Source of the DNA: Sceloporus undulatus | Lineage: Eukaryota > Chordata > Lepidosauria > Squamata > Phrynosomatidae | DNA: 64,000 nt | Assembly (NCBI RefSeq): GCF_019175285.1 | Contig: NC_056522.1 | Coordinates: 321,459,196-321,523,195, forward strand | Direction of reading: 5' to 3' | Translations under genes and position numbers: made by a program | The notes under the pieces: model-generated | Database searches by the model: none | Told to the model about the DNA's origin: nothing | Seen by the model: only the letters and a program-made list of their open reading frames with translations | Shown here: positions 56,427 through 64,000 of the stretch, one piece after another | Layout of the letters: the number at the start of each line of letters is the position of its first letter | Position numbering within the stretch: position 1 is the first letter of the stretch

Positions 56427-59214
56427 CTATTGGGGGAGGAGATGACAAGAAGGTAAAAACAAATAGCTAAAAAAAAACCATCAGTACAGGATCTGTAATA
56501 TATTACGTTACTTACTAGCCACTTCTATTCTCTCTAATACTACCTAGAGCTTGGCAGGAAGGTTTGGCCGCCAAAAGTTTGGGCCTACAACTTCCAGCAT
56601 GGGCTTTGTTAAAAGACTGTTGGAACTGTCACCAAAAAGAACCAAAGATTCTCCACTTGTGACCTATAGCAAGCCGTACTTAGCTTCCCTCAGGCTATTT
56701 TGGGCCCTTTCAACCCACACAATTATAGCACTATGATTCCACTTTAACTGCCATGGCAACATTCAATGGAATCCTGAGATTGGCACTTTAGGGAGAGGTA
56801 TTTAGACTTCTCAGCCAGAACAGAGATATCTAGTGCCTTATGAAACTACAAATCTCAGGATTCCATAGGATTCAGCCATGGCAGTTAAAGTAGAATACAG
56901 CACTGACTGTGTAGTATAAAAGAGCCCTAGAGCTCATGCAATATTGTAAGTTTACAGTGATGCTGAAAACTTGCAAAAATGAGGATAAACAAAAAATAAG
57001 TATAAACCATGTGGTTTTTAAGTACTGTAAAAGCCATAGAACAGGTAGCATATGATAATTAATGAATCACAGAGATCACTATTAATTTGCTCAATAGCTA
57101 TGAATATTGATTAACATTACATCCCAAGTGTATTATTGGTCACCTTTCTTCTAGCACAAAATTCAAGGCAGAAAACATAGGGCAACCAGGTGGTCTTTCA
57201 GTCGTGCAAATACCAGAGCTACCAACTAAGGTACAGCAATTTCGCTGGGTCTGTTTAAATAAAGCTTAATGTACAAATAAACCATTACTTCCGATCTGGT
57301 ATCTATGGTACCTGTATACTTCAAAGCTGCTATTAGTATATGGTTACATACATTTAATAAAAAGGATTTTTGAACTAACTTTTTTGAAGTTTAAAATCCA
57401 CTCGTTGGCAGACAATAAAATTTGTAAAAAGGACACCAGTATAACAGAAAACTAATTAAGGATCAGCCAGAAATGCCTTTTGCTAACTGTGAGGTGTTAA
57501 AGGTGACATTTGCAGACTGTTGCTAGGCCAAAATATTGGTGAAAACACAATATGCAGAAAGGAGATTAATAAAGAAGGGACATCAACAGCGACAAAAAAA
57601 TAATAATCAGTCTTTAGTTTTTTGTGGAAAACTGAAACACAGTTCAGTTGCCAAGTGCTGTTTGTAAACCTATTGCTGGAATGGAGATGTTTTGGTCTAT
57701 AACTCCCATAATCCCTTGTCTTACTAGCCAGGCTTCCGAATTCCAAAACTCATTGGAGGCCAAAGTGTCCCCACTTCTAGCAGCACCATTCCTTTAAAAG
57801 GGCATGGGGTGTTTATTTATTTATTATCCTGACTTTCTCCCAAGTTGGGACCCAAGGCGGATATGCCCACTGGCACCAGCCTAGGAAACTTTCAAGTGCC
57901 TTCTTCAGAAATAACAAAAGCTGCTTGCTAGCTCAGCTCTACGCAGGGTCTTTAAATACCTTTAACCACCATCCAGGCAGACAACAAACTCCCATAGCCA
58001 AAAAGCTAATGTAACAGGAAGTGAAATGCTTGTTCTGAGTAGCTATCAGAACCTGAGGCTGTTCTTTATTACCCCTTGGGTAACAATGTTGTGAAACGCC
58101 TACTCTGTAGATCTAGTTCTGTGTGAATTCTGCAACATGATGTATTTCGTGGACTAGGATGTTTTGTCTGCCTGGGTGAAATACTGTCTTATCTCTGATC
58201 ACTGATAAGAGACAGTGAAAGAAGCCCAATAGGAAAACTGTACAAGTCGAGCCTGAAGGCTGAGTCTTGGAGAAAGGGTGGGTTATAAGTGCATACAACG
58301 AATAACCTGGGCTTCACCTGTCGCTGTCGAACTTGCTCATCGATCCTCTTGGACGCCTCGGCCGACTTGGCGAACATGAGGACGCCTGACGTCAAGCGAT
58401 CGAGACGATGGATAGTGTGCAGCTCCTTGAGGTTGTGCTCTTTGCCCAAAATGAAGATGACGGTATTATGCCGAAACCGGCCGCAGGGGTGGACTGGCAA
58501 AGAGGAGGGCTTGTCCACCACCACCACCTCCTCGTTTTCCTCTATGAACTCAATGGCGCTTGCTGTAACCGGGGGTTCGTGGCGATGTATTGTGTTCTGC
58601 AGAAGGTCATTGTTCTGAAAGCAAAAGGATAAGTGTACATTAGTGGAAGGAAGCCATTTTGTGGGACAGCCTGTTGGAAAGGGCTATGGAATTCTGGGAG
58701 TTGGAGTTTGTTGTGGGGCCCAGAGCGGAGCTCCGCTCTGGGCCCCACAACCAACTCCAAATCCCAGAATTCCATAGCAAGGAGGCAGGCAAAGGGTTAA
58801 AGCGGTCCCTGCAGTGCTCCTCCTCCTCCTCACCTTGAGCCGTAGCTTGAGGTCGGTGAGGGGCCTGCCGTTGAGCCGGAGGCGCCCTGCCTGGGCGGCG
58901 GCGCGGTAGTAGTCCAAGCTCTGGGCGCGGAACTCCTCGGCGAAGACCTCCAGGAGGCTCCTTCCGACCCAGCGGCCCTTGCAATAAGTCTGGAAGTCGA
59001 AGAAGTAGGGCCGCACCTTCCTCAGCCCGCCCTCCACGTAGCAGCTGGTCTCCGCGAAGTGGGCCTCGTTGAAGCTCACGCCGGCCTTCAGCCTCCGCGG
59101 AGGGGGCACCCAGCGCCGCTCCGGAGCCGCCGCCTCCTCCTCCTCGCCACGCCGCTCCCCTCGGCGGCGGCGCTTGGGCGGAGGAGGCTCTGGGGGCTTC
59201 TCGGGCTCCTCCAT
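55659..59214 (-). CDS. RPUSD2: RPUSD2, RluA-family RNA pseudouridine synthase
   Basis: Role: converts uridine to pseudouridine in RNA; human RPUSD2 is reported to act on pre-mRNA and other transcripts. Seen: three minus-strand coding exons, 58834-59214, 58318-58614 and 55659-56426, all joined in phase 0 with GT-AG borders. The first ends LTDLKLRLK; the second begins [18 protein letters not shown]; the third begins LEKEYVCRV. The N-terminal S4-like part has [20 protein letters not shown]. The catalytic RluA motif is [13 protein letters not shown], with Asp as nucleophile, preceded by [36 protein letters not shown] is the conserved C-terminal motif. The protein ends [12 protein letters not shown], like human MPAWAQDDWQKD. 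From the ATG at 59214 (context GCGGCCATGG) it has about 481 residues. An in-frame ATG at 59337 would add a 41-residue Arg-rich leader and bring it nearer the 545 of human. Confidence 0.96.
56697..56930. mobile_element. Diverged palindromic MITE in RPUSD2 intron 2
   Basis: CACTTTAACTGCCATGGCAA and GCCATGGCAGTTAAAGTAG arms with an inverted CTCAGGATTCCAT core. Related in plan to the ACACACTGCAG family. Confidence 0.65.
58318..58614 (-). CDS. RPUSD2: RPUSD2 coding exon 2 (catalytic)
   Basis: 99 codons, phase 0 to 0. It contains the HRLDRLTSG active-site motif and ends [14 protein letters not shown]. Confidence 0.96.
58683..58778. repeat. 96-bp near-perfect palindrome in RPUSD2 intron 1
   Basis: Two 48-base arms with no spacer, matching at 46 of 48 positions; the centre is GCGGAG|CTCCGC at 58730/58731. 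The arms start GCTATGGAATTCTGGGA. It lies 56 bp from the exon 1 donor. Confidence 0.95.
58834..59214 (-). CDS. RPUSD2: RPUSD2 coding exon 1
   Basis: Pro- and Arg-rich N-terminus ([18 protein letters not shown]) followed by the conserved [20 protein letters not shown] and [16 protein letters not shown]. Donor AAG|GTGAGG. The frame stays open upstream to an alternative ATG at 59337. Confidence 0.93.
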
Positions 59215-59364
59215 GGCCGCCCAGGACCCGCGTCCGGGGCCCCAGGCGGGGAACAAGGCGGCCGCCCAGCGATGCCTCTGGACTAGGCCTCTCTTCGTGC
59301 TCCTCCTGCCCCCAGTCAGGAGGCCTCCTCCTCGCATGGCGCCTCCGTGACGGCAAACGCCTCC

Positions 59365-59402
59365 TCCGCCAATCACGCGAGGCCTCCCCGGTGACGTCAC
59401 TG
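59365..59402 (-). promoter_or_regulatory. RPUSD2: RPUSD2 promoter with CCAAT box and full CRE
   Basis: A CpG-rich stretch holds CCAAT at 59369-59373 (plus-strand reading) and a perfect palindromic CRE, TGACGTCA, at 59392-59399. Both lie just upstream of the possible ATG at 59337. Typical spacing of CCAAT boxes to the transcription start would put the start near or below 59337, which favours the ATG at 59214. Confidence 0.65.
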
Positions 59403-59479
59403 CTAAGCGACAGGAGGGGGAGCCAGAGAGAGAGTGGGGAGGCCAGAAGGGTCATGGGGCGCCTTCTGCACTGCAGAAC

Positions 59480-59783
59480 TAATATGTGTGTGTGTGGGCA
59501 TATATACAACGTGTAGATATGTGTGTGTATATATATATGTATATTTGTGTGTGTGTGTGTTGTGTATATATCTGTGTTGTGTGTATGTATATATGTGTAT
59601 GTTGTGCATGTATATATATATGTGTGTGTGTTGTGTATATATCTGTTGTGTATATATATGTGTATGTATATATGTGTGTGTTGTGTGTGTGGTTTGTATA
59701 TGTATGTGTGTGTTGTGTATATGTGTTTGTGTTGTGTATATATATGTGTGTATGTGTGTATATAATAATAATAATAATAATAA
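59480..59783. repeat. TG/TATG microsatellite followed by (AAT)n
   Basis: About 280 bases of alternating purine-pyrimidine (TG and TATATG units), then seven AAT-type units. It lies about 80 bp upstream of the RPUSD2 CRE. Confidence 0.95.
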
Positions 59784-59995
59784 TATTTTTATTTGTATAC
59801 CGCTTTTCCTTCAGATCACAGCGGTTCACAACATACAAGCTACATGTCACATGCTATAGCAATACAATACATCAACAGTGACATACAATTCAATTCAACA
59901 TACAATTCAGCAAAATTCCTCAAAAACAATGTACAAAGCAGTCAAAGCCATCAGTTGAGGCTTGTTGCCGCTGGCCTGCCTCTCTCCCCCTGAAG
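59763..59995 (-). mobile_element. SINE/LINE 3' tail with ATACCGCTTTTCC block
   Basis: The (ATT)n tail plus TATACCGCTTTTCCTTCAGA and CACAGCGGTTCACAA resembles the 3' part of the SINE at 11143; the tRNA head is not seen. Confidence 0.55.
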
Positions 59996-60135
59996 ATGGT
60001 GGTCGGAAGGAGAGCTCTTATATATATATTATATAGCGTTTATACGTACTATACATATATACAAACATTTTAATGTGGTTAATATTTAACTATGTTCTAA
60101 CTTTGTAAGCAGTGTTTCATTCCCACCTTTTAAAA

Positions 60136-60480
60136 ATTATTGTATCCTGCCTTTCTCCCACAAAAATTGGGACTCAAGGCGGGTTACAGCAATTTGAAAA
60201 AGACAAAGCTGAAACACTGACTGCAAAAGTTAAAAGATAATTAAATATTGACCACATTAAAGCGTAAGTTAAAAACAGCACGGTTAAAACCAATGTAAGA
60301 AACACACCATTAAAACAGCACACCATCTCAGGCCACAAAATGCACCCACCAAATGCCTGCTTGAATAAAAACGTCTTCACTTGTCAGCCCTCCCCTGGCA
60401 GCCTTAACACTCAGACTGGCTTGCATAGGGAGATAGGGTCCTTCGGATAGTCTGGACCCAAGCTGGTTGAGCAAAGTAAC
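60136..60480 (-). mobile_element. LINE 3' end (L2/CR1-clade)
   Basis: Same family as 34875-35245: the minus strand passes from a coding-like end to GGCAGGATACAAT near 60140. Confidence 0.6.
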
Positions 60481-60489
60481 TGTTCCTTA

Positions 60490-62230
60490 TGAAAATAATT
60501 ATACCACGGAAAAGCAAGATTTAACTTGTTTTATTAGATTAAATAGTTAAAAGTGCACATTATAGCCAGTATTTTGTTTCCAGCAGTAGATGACCATGCA
60601 AAAGGAATTCCACAAGTATCAGGAAACCAGATATATAAGAATTAATTTCGTATTTATAAAAGGCATAGCAACTATTTTTCCCACTCCTGCATAAACGAGA
60701 GCCAGGCTAGTTGTTAGCCTTGAGCCTATCAAGCTGCTTGGATTTCAAACCGCAGTTCTTGCAATTAGATATTATAGATATTAATGAGTCCGTTGTTATC
60801 CTTAAGGAGAGATTTCTTAATTTCTCCCAAATTTTGATGCTATCTCAAATACAATACGTCAGCGGAACATTGTATTAGTATGTACAAGTGTATGAATTCC
60901 TATTTCTTCCAAACATAGTTTTCACATGGTTTCCAAATATCCTTTACAGACTTAAGTCTTTTAAAGTTCACCCCTAGGGTAAAAAGAGACAATTGATCAT
61001 TACTAATCATCATACTAACACCTCCCCAAAAATCCAGTTTTCACATTTGGCTTCAGAGATCAAAATGCTTCAGAGATGAAGTGGCATTTCTTACTACAGC
61101 ACTTCCCTAGCTGAATGTGTACAGATAAGAAACAGCACAATGCTTCAGGAGAAAGCACAACTAAAAGGAACATGCATTGAGGGAAAAGGGAGTAATTCAG
61201 GAGTAAGACAGAATATAAATTAAGTAAATGAACACTGTGTCATCACTATGGGGCAGGCAGAGACTACATGCAGAGGCCTATATTCAACTGTTAAACGTAA
61301 CAAGTGTTATTTGTAAGTTCCTTTGCTTCTGTGGTTTTACTTTAGCTAATCTTGCACCTAATCTTGGATTTAGACCAAAGGCTGGAGAAATGCCACTTGT
61401 TTGCTATAGCCTGAAAAACCGTACAACAATTTTAAATTATTTATTTATTTATATTTTAATTTTGTGTGGGGTTTTTTGTTATTAATTTGTTAATAAATAA
61501 ATAAATAAATAAAGAAGAAACCTTACTGTAATTCCTAGATCATGAGGGCAGTTGAAGTTATTCATGTTCACTGAAGCTGGGAGGGATGCTGTCTATGTGA
61601 TGTACATATGTGGATGCCTTTTCTGTCTGCAGACAGGCAAACCCATATGGAGAAGAATTATGCCTACAGTGTCATTTACAGTATTAACTTATCACATCCT
61701 TATACTAGACCTGTTTGGGCCAAAGGCACTATAGATTCCTCCTTTATGGTTTTACTTCCAGAATTCCAAGGCCTTTTAAAAATTCAATCATTAGTATTTA
61801 AATATACATTCCTGTCAATCTACTTGTATAAGACATAGTAAACTTTTCTTATTTTATGTATCTTTATAAAACACAATACTCAGTTTGGTCTTATGGTTTC
61901 CCTGTGACCAAGTGCTAACATAAATGAAGGGGATGTTTTCCTTGCCCAGCAGGGCCTGGTTTGGATACTCAAATTACCAGCTTTCTATATGATGGTTTAA
62001 ATAGCTAAGAATGAAGAGGATTGCATACTCCAGTACCTTGCATCATTCCTTAGGTTTAATGTCCATTTACTAACCAGAATCTGAAGTTTAAAGTTAAGAT
62101 TCTGATTCATAAATTGACATCAAATCAATGGTTTGGACATAACAATAAACTGGTGTTTAATTTAAAAAGAAGGCTACAAAGGGTGAGAAAGGAGCACATA
62201 ATTTTGTCATTCATCCTCAACTAATGAAGT
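60490..62230. other. Intergenic DNA, no gene recognised
   Basis: AT-rich. A (TTTA)n/(AATA)n pair at about 61435-61512 could form a weak hairpin. No coding homology. Confidence 0.5.
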
Positions 62231-62241
62231 ATGGTTTAGCG

Positions 62242-62439
62242 CAGTGGTTCCCAACCTTTCTAATGCCGTGACCCCTTAATACAGTTCCTCATGTTGTGGT
62301 GACCCAAACCCATGAAATTATTTCCATTGTTACTTCATAACTGTAATTAAATAGGTGTTTTCCAATGGTCTTAGGCGACCCCCATGAAAGGGTCATTTGA
62401 CCCCCAAAGGGGTCCCGACCCACAGGTTGGGAACCACTG
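62242..62439. mobile_element. SPIN-type hAT MITE with perfect 8-bp target duplication
   Basis: Ends CAGTGGTTCCCAACCTTTCT and CCCACAGGTTGGGAACCACTG, with internal GGTCTTAGGCGACCCCCATG and AAAGGGGTC blocks known from SPIN_NA elements. The duplication GTTTAGCG lies at 62234-62241 and 62440-62447. 198 bp, internally deleted. Confidence 0.88.
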
Positions 62440-62449
62440 GTTTAGCGGG

Positions 62450-63800
62450 ATAAATACCAAACATCCAAAGTAAGATATCACTAAACTTTAAGCCATAAGT
62501 AATAATGGTCAAGCCTTTTACAGTATAGGAGAAGATCTCTAAAGGAGAAAATTCCAGAAAGGAATTAAGGCACTTTCACTTATGAAAAGGCATGAACATC
62601 CCCCATTGTGTCTATAAAGACTATAAGGTAAGCTGTACTATGTATAACAGCACATACTTTCAAATGTGCATGTCTATGGAATCACAGGGCCTGAGCTGAT
62701 GGGCAGGATACTGCAGGCCAAGCCTATAGTGTCCTGCCTTGCCCAGCCCCAGTTTCTAGCTGGGTTAGTCTCTAGGCCAGTGGGTGTTCATATGCTCACC
62801 TGCCACCATTCCATGGAGCTGCTGCCGCGTGCCCCTTACCTGTCGTTGCCATCTCTGAAGGCCCCTGCCGTGGTTGTAAGGGCAGAAGTGGGGCCTCTGG
62901 CTACACCCATGTGGCCAGGTGCCCCTTTCTGACATCAGAGGCTGCAGCAGGGAGCTTCAGAGAAGACATATGGTGGCAGGAGAAAAGGGGTGCACAGGGC
63001 CATGTACTGTGCCTGCTGTTGCCATGGAGTTTTTACAAAACTCTGAGGCAAACAGCAGGTTTTTTTAACCCATGCTAAGGCTGCTTCATCCCAGGATCCG
63101 TCAGGAACTGCCAGATTGGCATCCAGACTGGCTGATCCTAGACCAGGGCTATTGGTATGCATCATCTGTACAGGATCACACCAGGCTGGGGGGGGGAACA
63201 CAGGCCTTTTGGCACATGTGTATAGGCCCACAGACTTTATTCAAATGGTTTCTCTGTGCTTTCCAAGATATACCCTCTGCTTAATATAAGGGAAGAGTTC
63301 TAGTTTTTATAATAATTTAATTGCAGAGATGTGTGCAGCTAGCAAGGGCAGACTTCAGGCTTATGGGATATTTATTTTTGCTAGAGCCCTGAGATACATC
63401 AACCAGAATTGTGTGTAAAAGACATACACTTGGATTTAAAGAATCTTGCACTCAGGTATTTGCCTTGAGTACCATGACTGAATGAAGCCTTACAGTCCTA
63501 CAAAAATTCCAGTTCTGCTCACCCTAACCATTCTATTTTTCAGCATGGAGCCAGAATGAGGTTTAAGAGTCATTTTGCTGCTTCTGATGTTAAATAAATC
63601 TCAGTCAGAAAGCCCTTTTTGGTCTGCTACAAAGTCACTTACAAAGCTATCTTCTTCCCACTCTGGCCTACCTGTTAGCAGTTTTGTTTTGCCTGCAACA
63701 AGCAGAGTAGGAGAGGGATTCCCCCCCCCATCAATATGTTGTCATTTTAGGAAAAATGAGTTTTTATCTAACCACACCTTGGAAGGAACTTATTAATATT
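62450..63800. other. DNA downstream of the PCMT-family exon, nothing recognised
   Basis: Could hold the 3' end of the PCMT-family gene (minus strand), but no matching terminal exon was found. GC-rich at 62.7-63.2 kb without coding homology. Confidence 0.4.
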
Positions 63801-63804
63801 TTAC

Positions 63805-63974
63805 CGAGGCCACTGTTTCTCCTTGTCTGTCAAAGGAACATATATCACCCCCATCAGATGTGTTTCTACAATCTGACCATCTTTAGTCTTGTCATACTGC
63901 ATCATAACCTGGTTTCCACCCTCTGGTCCTACTGGCAGAATTAGTCGCCCTCCTGGTTTCAGCTCATTCAGTAA
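63805..63974 (-). CDS. PCMT1-family protein-L-isoaspartate O-methyltransferase, C-terminal exon
   Basis: Role: PCMT enzymes use S-adenosylmethionine to methylate L-isoaspartyl residues in damaged proteins and start their repair. Seen: after acceptor TTGTCTTACCAG the exon encodes [20 protein letters not shown], then [20 protein letters not shown] and [17 protein letters not shown]. Human PCMT1 has [18 protein letters not shown] and [17 protein letters not shown]. The exon ends CG|GTAAAA; reading through the donor gives an immediate stop at 63803-63801. Human PCMT1 makes alternative C-termini just after this point. The earlier exons lie beyond the right edge. The gene could be PCMT1 itself or a paralogue (PCMTL-type) kept in non-mammals, and the sequence here cannot decide. 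Confidence 0.9.
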
Positions 63975-64000
63975 CTGGTAAGACAAAAGAAGATTCACCA

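Noticed and set aside
59434-59881. Tyr/Val/Cys-rich and Thr/His-rich open frames
   Set aside because: Translations of the TG/TATG microsatellite.

Overview
This window is eukaryotic nuclear DNA from a squamate reptile, most likely an iguanian-type lizard. The evidence is spliced vertebrate genes with GT-AG introns, a vertebrate-type tRNA-Ser, and a dense, mixed repeat content typical of lizards: tRNA-derived Sauria SINEs, a 5S-rRNA-derived SINE, a CORE-SINE, CR1, L2-like, L1 and BovB/RTE LINEs, many hAT, mariner-like and fold-back MITEs, and a DIRS-like gag fossil.

Three protein genes lie on the minus strand. The largest is KNL1 (CASC5), the kinetochore scaffold. Its non-coding first exon sits in a CpG-rich promoter at about 45.7-45.9 kb, its start codon is at 42328, and 21 coding exons were traced down to 5756. 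These encode about 2,080 residues, including one 4,770-bp exon with the MELT repeats. The last C-terminal exon or exons were not found and probably lie beyond position 1. Next comes RPUSD2, an RluA-type pseudouridine synthase, with three coding exons between 55659 and about 59214. At the right edge is a C-terminal exon of a PCMT1-family protein-L-isoaspartate methyltransferase. The RPUSD2-then-KNL1 order in the same orientation matches human 15q15. The PCMT-family neighbour does not match what I recall there.

A complete tRNA-Ser(GCT) gene lies on the plus strand at 46151-46232, about 0.25-0.4 kb upstream of the KNL1 promoter.

Region by region: 0.7-3.1 kb, a DIRS-like fossil; 5.7-42.3 kb, KNL1 with introns full of transposons; 18.4-21.0 kb, a low-complexity stretch that looks badly assembled and lies beside a KNL1 exon whose frame does not close; 42.5-45.4 kb, repeats in the first KNL1 intron; 45.6-46.25 kb, KNL1 promoter and tRNA; 46.3-55.6 kb, gene-free DNA with CR1, L2, L1 and SINE copies; 55.6-59.4 kb, RPUSD2 with a CRE/CCAAT promoter; 59.5-63.8 kb, a long TG/TATG microsatellite, LINE and SPIN hAT copies; 63.8 kb to the end, the PCMT-family gene.

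No previously unknown protein system is evident. The most notable signals are a higher-order repeat inside the MELT array, a fold-back element family with 12-13 bp target duplications, hAT elements of horizontally transferred type (SPIN), transposons that have grown internal minisatellites, and the suspect assembly around one KNL1 exon.
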